From positions 1 to 58,072 of the forward strand of contig CALXLI010000041.1 of assembly GCA_944389155.1 (NCBI GenBank): 58,072 bases of DNA. The letters are read 5' to 3'. Source of the stretch: an uncultured Spirochaetaceae bacterium (GTDB lineage: Bacteria > Spirochaetota > Spirochaetia > Sphaerochaetales > Sphaerochaetaceae). The notes beneath the pieces were generated by a model. The model saw only the letters and a list, made by a program, of their open reading frames with translations, did not search any database and had not been told where the DNA came from. This document shows positions 17,282 through 26,705 of the stretch, piece by piece; the stretch's first letter is position 1; every line of letters begins with the position of its first letter. The translations under genes and the position numbers were made by a program.

Positions 17282-18464
17282 CTGCAATCTCCCTGCCGTT
17301 TGCATCGAATGAGTATACTGCGGTTTCCGTGATTGCCCTATCTATGAAGCTTTCCATCCCAAGTTCTTCGAAGTGCCGTCTCACGACTTCCTTTACAGGC
17401 CGTGTTATAGGGTGCTTGGGGGAAAAGACCACGCAGCAGTCCTCATATGGCAGGATGGAAGTCTCATATGTTCCGATTTCCTTTGCCCTTATGGTGATCT
17501 CCTCCTTATCCATCCCAAGAAGCGGCCGCATCACGAGAAGTTCGGTCATGCTGTCTGTGAATGACATAGCCTCAAGAGTCTGTGATGCAACCTGGGATAG
17601 CGCTTCGCCTGTTATGATCGAGGAAGCTCCATGGGCTTTTGCAATGCGCTCGGCACACTGCATCATCGATGCCCTGAACATCAGCGTTGCTTCTTCCTCA
17701 TAGCCATTGTCCCTTATGTGTATCTGGCCGTCGGTGAACGGTACGACAAACAATCTCAGTCCCTGCATGTATGGGGCTATTATCGAAGCAAGCTTCTTTA
17801 CCTTCTCAAGCGCCTCTTCTGATGTATAGGGATATGCATGGAAGTAGATGGCATCGGCTTTCACTCCGCGTTTTGCCATCATCTCTCCGGCAACGGGGCT
17901 GTCTATCCCTCCTGAGAGAAGAAGGACAGCTTTCCCTGCAGTCCCTACCGGAAGTCCTCCAACAGCCTTGCTCTCGCTGGTATAGAGATATACCTCACCC
18001 CTTACTTCGCATGTGAGGGTGCTGTCGGGATTGTCGAGATCAACTGTAAGGTCAGGATAGATGCCATGCACGACTTCAGCTAGCTTTATCGCAATATCCT
18101 TGGAGGAGAAAGGGAAGGACTTGTCCTCTCTTTTCACAGTTATCCTGAACGTGCCTTTGTCAGGGAAAGCCCCTGGAAGTATTTCCCTTGCTGTGGCTGC
18201 TATCGCTTCCATGTCCTTCTCTGCCTTATGTGCCTTGGCAAAGCCTGTTATGCCGCTTGTCGTGGATAGGGCTTTCTCTATCAGGCTATCTGGAGCTTCT
18301 TCTGCTATATATGCATAGAGCCTCCCTTTCTGCTTGTCTATCTCCGAGTGATAAGGCCTGAGCTTGTCCTTTATGTTGTGCCTGAGCCTTTTCTCGAAAA
18401 GGTTTCTGTTCCCGCCCTTGAGAGATATCTCTCCTTCTTTTATCAGATAGAGCTTATCGGCCAT
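17274..18464 (-). CDS. thiI: tRNA 4-thiouridine synthetase ThiI
   Basis: A 396-residue protein with the N-terminal ferredoxin-like plus THUMP region (KEGEISLKGGNR at the start) and a PP-loop ATP pyrophosphatase, LLLSGGIDSPVAGE, near residue 187. It adenylates U8 of tRNA and inserts sulfur to give s4U. The rhodanese domain of the enterobacterial form is absent, as in Bacillus-type ThiI that takes sulfur from a dedicated NifS. That partner is the gene directly upstream. GGAG stands before the ATG at 18464, which overlaps nifS by 11 nt; a TTG two codons earlier is unlikely. Confidence 0.92.
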   Translation of the reverse strand: MADKLYLIKEGEISLKGGNRNLFEKRLRHNIKDKLRPYHSEIDKQKGRLYAYIAEEAPDSLIEKALSTTSGITGFAKAHKAEKDMEAIAATAREILPGAFPDKGTFRITVKREDKSFPFSSKDIAIKLAEVVHGIYPDLTVDLDNPDSTLTCEVRGEVYLYTSESKAVGGLPVGTAGKAVLLLSGGIDSPVAGEMMAKRGVKADAIYFHAYPYTSEEALEKVKKLASIIAPYMQGLRLFVVPFTDGQIHIRDNGYEEEATLMFRASMMQCAERIAKAHGASSIITGEALSQVASQTLEAMSFTDSMTELLVMRPLLGMDKEEITIRAKEIGTYETSILPYEDCCVVFSPKHPITRPVKEVVRRHFEELGMESFIDRAITETAVYSFDANGREIADE

Positions 18465-19581
18465 GTCCAATCTCCTTGATTGCTTTTATCAGTTCATCGA
18501 CGCCATCGCTGTCGCTTCCGTTTGATAGCGAGATCCTGACAGCGTTCTTTGCCTCGCTGCTCCTTATGCCCATCGAGAGAAGTATTCTTTCTCCTTCTCC
18601 CTTCGTGTTGTTTGAGCATGCAGAGCCTGAGGATACGCTTATGCCTCTTTCTGAGAGCATCCTTGTATATACCTCAGAAGGCAGCGGTGATGCAAATGAT
18701 ATGATATAAGGAGAAGCGTCAGCAGGGGAGAGGATATGAAATCCGAGTCCGTTTATCGCATCCTTTATCCTGTTGCTGAGCATCTTTATGTGTTCTCTTC
18801 TTTCCTCTGCGCCATCCATCCATTCGCCAAGAGCTGCTCTGAAACCTGCGATTGCTGGGAGGTTTTCCGTCCCGCCTCTCTTTCCTTTCTCCTGTCCGCC
18901 AGCTGGTGCAATCGCTGTAAAGGCCTCTGGTCGTCTGAGATAGAGCGCTCCAATTCCCCTTGGGCCGTTTATCTTGTGCGCTGAGAAAGATGCTCCGTCT
19001 ATACCCAATGCGACAGGATCGAATGGAATCTTTCCAAGCGCCTGAACTGAGTCTGAGAAGAAGAATATCCTATGTTTCAGACCTTTCTCGTAGCTGCGTA
19101 CTGTTTCAACAAGCTCTTTTATGTTCTCAACAGCTCCTGTGACGTTGTTGACGCTCATGATGGCAACGAGACGTGTATCGCTGGTAAGCTCAGCTTCCAG
19201 ATCCTCCTTCCTTACAATGCCTCCCTTTGCTTTCAGCATTGCAGTCTTCCAGCCGCTTCTTTCCAGCGGTCTCAGCCAGGATGAGACCGCATCATGCTCT
19301 ATCGATGAGATGATGACCTTCCCTGGAGTGGATAGAAGAAATGATGAGAAGACAGCCGCAATGGATTCAGTTGCGCCTGATGTGAAGAAGAGGGATGCTG
19401 GAGGGACTGAGATAAGATCGGCGATTTCTGCCCTGTTCCTCTCAAGCTCCTTATGCGCCTTGACTCCTTCCTTGTGCAGTGATGAAGGATTCGCGAAGAA
19501 CTCACGTTCTGTCTTTATATATGCTTCGAGTGCCTTCTCTGAAAGCGGTGTTGTTGCTGCTGCGTCAAAATAAAGGTTCAT
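18454..19581 (-). CDS. nifS: Cysteine desulfurase (NifS-like, ThiI partner)
   Basis: A 375-residue PLP enzyme that takes sulfur from Cys as a persulfide. The PLP Lys lies in SFSAHKINGPRG near residue 203 and the active Cys in SSGSACSNN near 321. The short loop around this Cys resembles the group of desulfurases that feed IscU- or ThiI-type acceptors. There is no iscU next door, and thiI overlaps the 3' end, so the main job is probably tRNA thiolation. It starts 7 nt after rmlB, in the same operon. Confidence 0.9.
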   Translation of the reverse strand: MNLYFDAAATTPLSEKALEAYIKTEREFFANPSSLHKEGVKAHKELERNRAEIADLISVPPASLFFTSGATESIAAVFSSFLLSTPGKVIISSIEHDAVSSWLRPLERSGWKTAMLKAKGGIVRKEDLEAELTSDTRLVAIMSVNNVTGAVENIKELVETVRSYEKGLKHRIFFFSDSVQALGKIPFDPVALGIDGASFSAHKINGPRGIGALYLRRPEAFTAIAPAGGQEKGKRGGTENLPAIAGFRAALGEWMDGAEERREHIKMLSNRIKDAINGLGFHILSPADASPYIISFASPLPSEVYTRMLSERGISVSSGSACSNNTKGEGERILLSMGIRSSEAKNAVRISLSNGSDSDGVDELIKAIKEIGHGR

Positions 19582-19588
19582 ATGAAGA

Positions 19589-20557
19589 TTAGAGCGAAGT
19601 AGAGGATGTTTTGCAAGATAGCAGCTCTATTGTCCTCTCAAGGCTCTTCATAGTTTCCTCTGCTGTTAATGATAATCCTGAGAGTCTGGTGAACTTGCTT
19701 GAGTCGAGCGCATAGCGTCTATCATGGCCTTTCCTGTCTTCCGTGTGTTCGATAAGGCTTTCGCTTCCTCCTGTCATACGGAGTATCATACGGACAAGCG
19801 CGATGTTCGAAAGCTCAAGGCCTGTCCCTATATTGTATATCTCTCCGCTTTCTCCGTTATTGATTATCCACTCGATAGCACGCGAATGATCCTCTGCGTC
19901 TATCCATTCCCTTATGTTCTCTCCGCTTCCGTATATCGGTATTCTTTCCTTCCTGAGCGATCGTTCTATGGTCTTCGGGATAAGCTTTTCAGCATGCTGC
20001 CCCCATCCGAAGTTGTTGGTGCAGCGTGAGATAGTGACGAAGAGCCCGTATGTACGTCTATATGAAAGACACAGCAGGTCAGCTGCGGCCTTCGATGCGC
20101 TGTAAGGTGAGCTTGGCAGAAGCGGATCCTCTTCCCTGAACCTTCTCCTGCTTTCAATTTCCGTATCCCCATAGACTTCATCTGTTGATACCTGATGAAA
20201 GCGCTTTATGCCGTGCTTGAGTGCCTCATCGAGCAGGACTCCTGTGCCTTTCACATTCGTATCGATGAAAAGAGAAGGGTAGGAGATAGACCTATCAACA
20301 TGGCTCTCTGCTGCAAAGTTCACGATGACATCCGGCCTATAGCGTGACAGCATATCGCTTACGTCACTAGGTATCCTTATGTCCCCCCTTACGAATGCAA
20401 AGCGCCTGTCATCTGATATGCTTTCAAGATTTTCCAGCCTTGCTGCGTATGTCAGGGCATCAAGGACAACAAGGTATTCTATATCATCCCGTTTCATTAT
20501 ATGGCGGCAGAATGCAGATCCTATGAATCCAGCCCCGCCTGTTACAGCTATGCGCAT
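19589..20557 (-). CDS. rmlB: dTDP-glucose 4,6-dehydratase
   Basis: A 322-residue extended SDR enzyme making dTDP-4-keto-6-deoxyglucose for surface sugars. The NAD motif GGAGFIG is at 7-13. STDEVYGDTE holds the active-site Thr, Asp and Glu, and YSASK the catalytic Tyr and Lys. RCTNNFGWGQHAEKLIP matches the family's substrate loop with small changes. The longer frame reaching 20659 runs through the tRNA and is wrong; AAGGA sits before the ATG at 20557. No rmlA, rmlC or rmlD is nearby, so a related NDP-sugar 4,6-dehydratase or epimerase role is possible. Confidence 0.85.
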   Translation of the reverse strand: MRIAVTGGAGFIGSAFCRHIMKRDDIEYLVVLDALTYAARLENLESISDDRRFAFVRGDIRIPSDVSDMLSRYRPDVIVNFAAESHVDRSISYPSLFIDTNVKGTGVLLDEALKHGIKRFHQVSTDEVYGDTEIESRRRFREEDPLLPSSPYSASKAAADLLCLSYRRTYGLFVTISRCTNNFGWGQHAEKLIPKTIERSLRKERIPIYGSGENIREWIDAEDHSRAIEWIINNGESGEIYNIGTGLELSNIALVRMILRMTGGSESLIEHTEDRKGHDRRYALDSSKFTRLSGLSLTAEETMKSLERTIELLSCKTSSTSL

Positions 20558-20567
20558 GTTGTTCCTT

Positions 20568-20598
20568 AAAAAGAAAACCTTGCACCAGCGGTACAAGG
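20568..20598 (-). terminator. Terminator between tRNA-Thr and rmlB
   Basis: Reverse strand CCTTGTACC / GGTGCAAGG, 9-bp stem with one wobble pair and a 3-nt loop, followed by TTTTCTTTTT. It ends the tRNA transcript. Confidence 0.8.
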
Positions 20599-20613
20599 CT
20601 TCATCTCGTTTAG

Positions 20614-20687
20614 AGCCCCCTGTCGGATTCGAACCAACGACCCCGAGATTACAAGTCACGTGCTCTGGCCAGCTGAGCTAAGGAGGC
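20614..20687 (-). tRNA. tRNA-Thr (UGU)
   Basis: Reverse strand cloverleaf of 74 nt. Acceptor GCCTCCT pairs with AGGGGGC; D-arm GCTC/GAGC; anticodon loop CTTGTAA with anticodon TGT; T-arm GTTGG/CCGAC with loop TTCGAAT. The anticodon stem has one T-T mismatch. No CCA is encoded. It has its own promoter and terminator. Confidence 0.93.
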
Positions 20688-20701
20688 AATCAACAGGGGA
20701 G

Positions 20702-20730
20702 AAGATAACGGATTTCGACGACAATTTCAA
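20702..20730 (-). promoter_or_regulatory. tRNA-Thr promoter
   Basis: Reverse strand TTGAAA, 17 nt, TATCTT, ending 14 nt before the tRNA 5' end. Confidence 0.6.
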
Positions 20731-20751
20731 TACATTTATCAAAAAAAGTCG

Positions 20752-20788
20752 AAAAAAACTGAGAAAATGAATTCATTCCTCTGCAGTT
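20752..20788 (-). terminator. Terminator of the Hc1-like gene
   Basis: Reverse strand hairpin with outer stem AAACTG / CAGTTT and inner GAATG / CATT(C) arms, followed by seven Ts. It includes the stop codon of the histone-like gene. Confidence 0.6.
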
Positions 20789-20952
20789 TTCTTATCTTGG
20801 ATTTCCTTTCTTCTTTCTTTGCAAAGCTTTGCTATTTCCGCTAGTGCTTTTCTTGCTCTCGCTGCAGAAGCTTTCGTTCCCTTTGATTCAAAGCGGTTGC
20901 TTTCTGCAACGTATGCTTCAAATTGTTCAACAAGATTTTCGTGAATTGTCAT
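20773..20952 (-). CDS. Histone H1-like protein (Hc1 family), 59 aa
   Basis: A 59-residue lysine-, arginine- and alanine-rich helical protein. Its middle part, SKGTKASAARARKALAEI, follows the pattern of bacterial H1-like proteins (chlamydial Hc1, Bacteroidota H1-like: GNKAA-x-RARK-x-x-x-x-L-x-K). The end is KERRKEIQDKK. Such proteins bind DNA without sequence preference and help compact the nucleoid. A strong AAAGGAGG lies 6 nt before the ATG, and the terminator overlaps the stop, so it is a monocistronic gene. Length is short even for the family, with no C-terminal KKA-repeat tail. Function is inferred from composition and motif only. Confidence 0.7.
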   Translation of the reverse strand: MTIHENLVEQFEAYVAESNRFESKGTKASAARARKALAEIAKLCKERRKEIQDKKTAEE

Positions 20953-21054
20953 TAAAATCCTCCTTTTTCAATGTAATCCAACAATTCGATGCTACCATAT
21001 TACATTAAATTTGCAAGAAGAATACCAAAAATAGAAAGAATGTACAATTTTGAG

Positions 21055-22197
21055 TCAGTCAATCTTCCTGCCCTTCCACACAAATCCCTTTCCCGTGAAT
21101 CGATTGTATAGGCCATGGATGTACATGTTGCATATCTGGACAAGCGTAAGAGGCGCGGCTATGGATATAAGCTTTCGCCAGCCAGCTTTCCTGCAGGCGA
21201 TATACCATGAGATGAAGAACAGCAGGACTCCTGTCAGCATGATATGGAAAAGGCATGAGAAGCCTTGGAAGGCGAACAGCAGCACAGCTGCGATAGGCGA
21301 AAGCGCTATGTGGATCAGTATGGCGACAAGTGCGAATATCGGGATAAATGATATTGCCTTCGGAGGGAAAACCCCAGCTATCGATCTTTCTATGCCACGG
21401 AATGCATCTGATGCATTTGTGTACATATAGCATGCTACATATCTGGATATGGATATGAATGCAAAGCTTTTCCGGTTCCTTACGAAGAGCCTTGCGATGC
21501 CAACATCATCCATATGACCCTTTATCTTCGTGTATCCACCTGTCTCGTCATATGCTTTCTTCCGCATCATTATGAATTGCCCGATTGCGAATGTTGCGCT
21601 TGGGAGAGGGAAGTGATAGACGAAGAAATGCGGGATGAGCGTGTTTGTAAGCATCATCGCCGATATATTCACGGTGCCTGCAAACGATGGGCACAGCTCA
21701 GTCGGGAACCCTGATATTATATCAAGATCATGCGCTTTCATGATGGAGTAGGCGTGTGCAATGCACTCAGAGGCATGGTATGTGTCTGCATCTGTCGCAA
21801 GTATATATTCACCATTGACGCGCGGCATGAGCTGCAGGAGCGCGTTTATCTTTCCATTCGCATGAAGCTTCCTGGTGCAATCTGTCTCGAAATACTTTAT
21901 CCGTGGATCTGCCTTTATATGCTCCTTTATGATCTCTTCCGTTCTGTCTGAGCTTTGGTCATTGATGACAAGTATCTCGATATTCCTGTATGTCTGGCGT
22001 TCCAATGATTCAAGAACCCTTCCAATCGACTCCTCTTCATCGCGTGCAGGGATGATAACCGAGATAAGCGGGCCTTCAACACTGTCCTTTACGCGTCCAA
22101 GCTTGTTGAAATGCCTTATGTTCAGCAGTGTTGTCAGCATTGCATATATTCCGATTATCAGAATGAGAGCTGCATATATTGAAAGGTATACGCCCAT
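21055..22197 (-). CDS. Membrane glycosyltransferase family 2
   Basis: A 380-residue GT-A glycosyltransferase anchored by one N-terminal helix and about three C-terminal helices. Catalytic features: SVIIPARDEEESIG near residue 45, the DXD-like ATDADT near 135, and GHMDDVGIARLF carrying the general-base acidic residues. This build resembles HpnB/CrtQ-type enzymes that glycosylate lipid-like acceptors at the membrane. The acceptor and sugar are unknown. It overlaps the TPR-protein gene by one base and ends the lon operon. Confidence 0.75.
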   Translation of the reverse strand: MGVYLSIYAALILIIGIYAMLTTLLNIRHFNKLGRVKDSVEGPLISVIIPARDEEESIGRVLESLERQTYRNIEILVINDQSSDRTEEIIKEHIKADPRIKYFETDCTRKLHANGKINALLQLMPRVNGEYILATDADTYHASECIAHAYSIMKAHDLDIISGFPTELCPSFAGTVNISAMMLTNTLIPHFFVYHFPLPSATFAIGQFIMMRKKAYDETGGYTKIKGHMDDVGIARLFVRNRKSFAFISISRYVACYMYTNASDAFRGIERSIAGVFPPKAISFIPIFALVAILIHIALSPIAAVLLFAFQGFSCLFHIMLTGVLLFFISWYIACRKAGWRKLISIAAPLTLVQICNMYIHGLYNRFTGKGFVWKGRKID

Positions 22198-22931
22198 TAC
22201 CTGCTGTTCCTTCTTCCTCTTCTGTTGTCTTTTCTTATGTCCTCGATAGCTGGATCCCCTGTGTAGATGGATTCAGCTTTATCAAGGTAGCTGTCGCTTT
22301 CATCATACTCATCTCTCTGTGAAAGTGCCATGCCTTTGGCTGAATAGAATGAGAATAAGTCAAGCTTTGAAAGTCCATCCATCTCCTTCTCTATGTCATT
22401 GAGTATTGAGAGTGCCTTCCTTGAGGATCCCCCGGCTATAGCAGGGGTATAGAGAAGGCGGAATGCTTCCTGCAGTGCTATATAGTATTCATCTGGATAA
22501 TCTTTATAAAGCTCTTTCATGAGGTCTGAGCTTTCCATGCCCTTGCTGATTCCGCCGTTCACGTAATAGTCTGCTGATACGATATCAGCCTGTGCTGTGC
22601 GGTAGAAAAGCTCGCCTTCGCTTTCTTCGATTGCTGCAAGATATTCCTTTCCAAGCTCAACATGGCGTTTTGCCTCTTCTGTGTTGCCCTTGTCTTTATA
22701 ATATCTTGCCATATGATACTCAATCCTTGCCTTCTCGCACATCGTCAGCTCCTGAGCCATGTATGTCCTATAAAGCTCATCTGCAGCATTCTCTTCTTCA
22801 TTGTTCTTCACAGCATCTATCAATTCAATGTATCCAGGACGCTCTGAGAACGATGAAAAAGAATCTGTATATGCGGAGAGCATTGATAACGTCAGCAGAA
22901 GTGCGAGCAGCAAAGCGGAAATTTTCCTCAT
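22197..22931 (-). CDS. Secreted TPR-like protein
   Basis: A 244-residue protein with a signal peptide (MRKISALLLALLLTLSMLSAY) and no lipobox. The rest is helical, with tetratricopeptide-like pairs (KARIEYHMARYYKDKGNTEEA; FSFYSAKGMALSQRDEYDES) around residues 65-100 and 190-225. TPR proteins in the periplasm usually scaffold protein complexes; no partner can be named. It overlaps the U32 gene by 4 nt and the glycosyltransferase by 1 nt, so it is co-translated with them. Confidence 0.6.
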   Translation of the reverse strand: MRKISALLLALLLTLSMLSAYTDSFSSFSERPGYIELIDAVKNNEEENAADELYRTYMAQELTMCEKARIEYHMARYYKDKGNTEEAKRHVELGKEYLAAIEESEGELFYRTAQADIVSADYYVNGGISKGMESSDLMKELYKDYPDEYYIALQEAFRLLYTPAIAGGSSRKALSILNDIEKEMDGLSKLDLFSFYSAKGMALSQRDEYDESDSYLDKAESIYTGDPAIEDIRKDNRRGRRNSR

Positions 22932-24157
22932 CTGATATATTTCTCCTCTGATTCAGAGAGCGCACGCATTATATATCCTGGTTTCAGAGGAAGCGATGTC
23001 TCTATGAATCCTGGTTTCCCATGGTCTAGCTTATCCACAGGATTGCCCTCTGCGTCAAGCAGGCGGAAGCTGTCAGCATGCAGCAGGGGGACATCTGGAC
23101 CTATGAACTGGAGCGGGGAAGCGGAACGTATCTGGTTCCGTACATCGAGGGAATAGATGCCATTCCCCTTATCCTCAAGCACGGTTCCCAGGAACATATA
23201 ATTGCGCTCATATCCATAGCTTGTAGGACGCGATACATCTTCACCTTCGATAGGACCGGAGGAAAAGAAGAAACCTGTCGTGAACTCCCTGTGCGATACA
23301 TCGAATATGTCTCGTCTGTATTTATCGAGGTCGGGGTCATTGTCAATTGCCTTCCTGTATGCCCTTGTTGTCACCGCAACGTAGTATACAGATTTCATCC
23401 TTCCCTCGATCTTCAGCGAAGACAGACCGGCATCCTCAAGTTCCTTTACATGGTCTATCATGCAAAGGTCCTTTGATGAGAGTATCGTTGTATAGTCCTC
23501 ACCTTCTTCGATAGGGTAATAGATTCCGGGCCTTTCTTCCTCTTCAAGTGCCAGGCGGTACTTCCATCTGCATGTATGGGCACAGTCTCCCTGGTTCCCG
23601 CTTCTTCCAGCAAGGTGTGCAGAGAGCAGGCATCTGCCGGAATATGCCATGCACATAGCGCCATGGACAAAGGCTTCAAGCTCAAGCTCCGGTACCTTAT
23701 CCTTTATCTTCTTTATATCGCTGAGGGATGCTTCACGTCCGAGGATTATCCTATTGAATCCCATATCCTTATACATCTTCGCAGCTTCGGAATTTATGCA
23801 GGAGGCCTGCGTTGAAAGGTGAAGCTCCTTTTCCGGAAAATTCCTCTTGAAGAATGGGACAGTGCCGAGATCCGAGACTATGAATGCATCAAACGGCCAT
23901 GATGCAATCTCATCCTTCATGCTCTCAAGCTTCTCTATCTGGCTTTCCCTGAAGACGATGTTCATGGTGCAATACAGGCGCTTGCCGGTCTTTTCCTTCA
24001 GCGCCTTTACCTTCCCGATCTCTTCCTCTGTGAAGTTGCCTGCATTCTTTCTCAGCGAGAAATCCGTAAGTCCCATATAGGCAGCATCAGCGCCATAGCT
24101 GAATGCTGTCACAAGCTTCTCATAATTACCTGCCGGAGACAAAAGCTCTATTGCCAT
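22928..24157 (-). CDS. Peptidase U32-family protein (TrhP/RlhA type)
   Basis: A 409-residue U32 protein. Despite the name, studied members (TrhP, RlhA) hydroxylate RNA bases using prephenate. The core shows AFVHGAMCMAYSGRCLLS and GNQGDCAHTCRWKY, four Cys that would hold the iron-sulfur cluster. The C-terminal extension (about 320-409) matches the TrhP-type small domain. Likely role: 5-hydroxyuridine formation at tRNA U34. It overlaps the end of lon by 10 nt. RlhA-type action on 23S rRNA is the alternative. Confidence 0.8.
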   Translation of the reverse strand: MAIELLSPAGNYEKLVTAFSYGADAAYMGLTDFSLRKNAGNFTEEEIGKVKALKEKTGKRLYCTMNIVFRESQIEKLESMKDEIASWPFDAFIVSDLGTVPFFKRNFPEKELHLSTQASCINSEAAKMYKDMGFNRIILGREASLSDIKKIKDKVPELELEAFVHGAMCMAYSGRCLLSAHLAGRSGNQGDCAHTCRWKYRLALEEEERPGIYYPIEEGEDYTTILSSKDLCMIDHVKELEDAGLSSLKIEGRMKSVYYVAVTTRAYRKAIDNDPDLDKYRRDIFDVSHREFTTGFFFSSGPIEGEDVSRPTSYGYERNYMFLGTVLEDKGNGIYSLDVRNQIRSASPLQFIGPDVPLLHADSFRLLDAEGNPVDKLDHGKPGFIETSLPLKPGYIMRALSESEEKYIR

Positions 24158-26619
24158 AGCATCTCCTTGTTCGTGTTTGCTTGTTCGGTTCTTTCCTTCC
24201 CGTCCTTTCTCCGTCTTTCCTTCTCTTCTTCCAGCGTGCGCAGGATAGAGCGTTCAAGACGCTTTGATCCCTCTTCTGGAAATGCGATGCTTATGACCTG
24301 TGAGATATCAGAGACTGGGTGGAAGACAACATTGCCCTTGACCTCATCGTCAAGCCTTTCAAGATCCTTGACATTGCGTTCAGGGATTATGATTTCCTGT
24401 ATCATATTGCGCCTTGCTGCAAGTATCTTCTCCTTCAGGCCCCCTATAGGCATTACCTTTCCTGTAAGCGTGAGCTCTCCTGTCATTGCAAGTGATGGCT
24501 TGATCACCTCTTCCCGATACATCGACCAGAGCGCTGTGAATAGCGTTATGCCCGCACTTGGCCCATCTTTGGGAACGGCACCTTCTGGGATGTGGAGGTG
24601 TACTGTCGTATCCTCGAAGAATGAAAGATCCAGCCCTCTTAGATAGGCTTCCTTCTTCAGCGAGGACCATGCTATCGATACAGATTCCTGCATGACAGAT
24701 CCAAGCTGTCCCGTAACCTTCAGATCCCCCTTCATCGGAAGCGATTCAGCTTCTATCAGAAGCACATCGCCGCCCATGCTTGTCCATGCAAGGCCGATAG
24801 CTGTGCCGATCTTGTCTGCCTTGACGATATCATCAAGAGGGAACAGTGGCTTTCCAAGATACTTCTCGACTGTATTGCCTTTTATCGCAATCGGCAGTTT
24901 CGTATCTTTTTCAGAGAGTATCTGGAGGGCTGCTTTCCTCATTATCTTGTCAATGCTCTTCTCATAGTGCCTGACTCCGGCTTCCCTTGCATATTCTGTA
25001 GCAATGAGCGAAAGGGCCTTGTTGTCAAACCTTATTTCCTTTCTCGTCAGTCCATTCTTCTCCAGAAGACGCGGAACAAGGTAATCCTTTCCTATATGGA
25101 GCTTTTCCTCCGGTGTATAGCCAGATAGCTCGATAACCTCCATCCTGTCATACAGAGGCTCTGGAATACGGGATGTGTCGTTGGCTGTGACAATGAACAG
25201 CACTCGCGATAGGTCGTATGGGATGTCTATATAAAGATCCTGGAATCCTGTGTTCTGTTCTGGATCAAGCACCTCAAGAAGCGCTGAAGCTGGGTCTCCC
25301 TGGAATGATTCTCCCATTTTGTCTATCTCGTCGATCAAGATAACCGGATCAGGAACACCGACGCTTTTCATAGCCTGTATGATCTTGCCAGGCATGGCGC
25401 CTACATATGTCCTTCTGTGTCCTTTTATCTCCGCTTCATCTCTCATTCCGCCTACGCTGAACCTGTAGAACTTCTTGCCAAGAGCTCTTGCTATTGAGTA
25501 TCCGACAGATGTCTTTCCAACCCCTGGAGGGCCCGCAAGGCATATGATAGCTCCTTTTCCATTCCTTGCCTTAAGCCTGGATGCAAGGAATTCGAGGATC
25601 CTTTCCTTCACTTCCTTCATCCCATAATGATCCTTTTCCAGGATATGGCGGACCTTTGTTATTGAATAATCCGGGGCTTTATCCTCAAACGCAAACGGAA
25701 GCGATATAAGAGTCTCTATATAAAGCTTTGTCATTGCATACTCGGGATTCATGGTCTCAAGGCCTGAGAGCTTGTCAAGCTCTTTGTCAACGACAGCTCG
25801 GAATGAATCCGGAAGCTTTGCATCTGCAGCTTTCGTGTACAGGTCATCGTCCTTGCCTTTTGCTCCACGAGGGCCAGGCTTGCCTGTTATCTCAGACAGC
25901 TCAGAGTTAAGGGCTTTTATCTGCTCGCGAAGAATCTGCTCACGATTGCGGTCCTTTATCCTCTGATATATGTCCTGCTTGATTGCGTTTTCCTTGTCGA
26001 TGATCTCCTTTTCCGTTGCGATGAAGGAAAGAAGCTTCTCTATCCTCTGCTTTGCAGACCGCGTCTCAAGCACATCCTGCAGGAAAGCTCCCGGAGCGTT
26101 TATCGCAGATGCTGCGTAGTATGAAAGCAGGGCAGGGTCATCTATATTGGATATATTGACTTCTGTTGCGAACGAGAACATGTTCGTAGTCTGCGTAAGC
26201 CCTGTTATGGTATCACGGAGGATCCGTACATATGACGCTGTGGACTTCTCCCTTGTGCTCTCATCCGGAAGAGATGAGAAATCAGCATATACAAACGGGC
26301 CATCGGTGGAGAATCTTTCAACCTTTACCCTTTCGATCGTGGATATGAAAACATGCAGACAGTTGTTTGGCAGCCTGATGAACCTGGAAGCTTTTGCAAG
26401 GGTTCCTATGCTCTTGTATCCAGCGGTCTCTTCCTGCATAAGCGCAACAAAGTATCCATCACTATCTATTGCCTTTGATATGATCTGGACATCTGAAGGG
26501 CGTCCGATCATCAGAGTCGTGAATGTCTCAGGAAACAAAGGACGTTCAAGCAGCGGAAGCACTATCGCTCTTCTCGGCAATACCTCTTCTGTATTCCTTG
26601 TATTTGTGTTTTCGTTCAT
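24148..26619 (-). CDS. lon: ATP-dependent protease Lon
   Basis: An 823-residue Lon protease that unfolds and degrades damaged and regulatory cytosolic proteins. The N-terminal LON domain spans about 1-210, then a coiled-coil and the AAA module with Walker A GPPGVGKTS near 362 and Walker B VILIDEIDKMG. The protease domain has the catalytic Ser in PKDGPSAGIT near 688 and Lys in PIGGLKEKIL near 730. All catalytic parts are intact. The predicted -10 ends 11 nt before the AUG, so the 5' leader would be about 5 nt and there is no Shine-Dalgarno. It heads an operon with U32, TPR and glycosyltransferase genes. Confidence 0.96.
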   Translation of the reverse strand: MNENTNTRNTEEVLPRRAIVLPLLERPLFPETFTTLMIGRPSDVQIISKAIDSDGYFVALMQEETAGYKSIGTLAKASRFIRLPNNCLHVFISTIERVKVERFSTDGPFVYADFSSLPDESTREKSTASYVRILRDTITGLTQTTNMFSFATEVNISNIDDPALLSYYAASAINAPGAFLQDVLETRSAKQRIEKLLSFIATEKEIIDKENAIKQDIYQRIKDRNREQILREQIKALNSELSEITGKPGPRGAKGKDDDLYTKAADAKLPDSFRAVVDKELDKLSGLETMNPEYAMTKLYIETLISLPFAFEDKAPDYSITKVRHILEKDHYGMKEVKERILEFLASRLKARNGKGAIICLAGPPGVGKTSVGYSIARALGKKFYRFSVGGMRDEAEIKGHRRTYVGAMPGKIIQAMKSVGVPDPVILIDEIDKMGESFQGDPASALLEVLDPEQNTGFQDLYIDIPYDLSRVLFIVTANDTSRIPEPLYDRMEVIELSGYTPEEKLHIGKDYLVPRLLEKNGLTRKEIRFDNKALSLIATEYAREAGVRHYEKSIDKIMRKAALQILSEKDTKLPIAIKGNTVEKYLGKPLFPLDDIVKADKIGTAIGLAWTSMGGDVLLIEAESLPMKGDLKVTGQLGSVMQESVSIAWSSLKKEAYLRGLDLSFFEDTTVHLHIPEGAVPKDGPSAGITLFTALWSMYREEVIKPSLAMTGELTLTGKVMPIGGLKEKILAARRNMIQEIIIPERNVKDLERLDDEVKGNVVFHPVSDISQVISIAFPEEGSKRLERSILRTLEEEKERRRKDGKERTEQANTNKEMLWQ

Positions 26620-26630
26620 AGCTTAAACAA

Positions 26631-26658
26631 AGATAACAATTGATTTGATATCAGACAA
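26631..26658 (-). promoter_or_regulatory. lon promoter
   Basis: Reverse strand TTGTCT, 16 nt, TTATCT. No heat-shock operator (CIRCE) is visible. Confidence 0.45.
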
Positions 26659-26705
26659 TCAGTAATTTTACCAAAATCCTCATCATCTTCTTCTATAGAA
26701 ATGCA

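Noticed and set aside
20558-20659. N-terminal extension of rmlB
   Set aside because: It runs through the terminator and into tRNA-Thr. The Shine-Dalgarno and the conserved first residues place the start at 20557.
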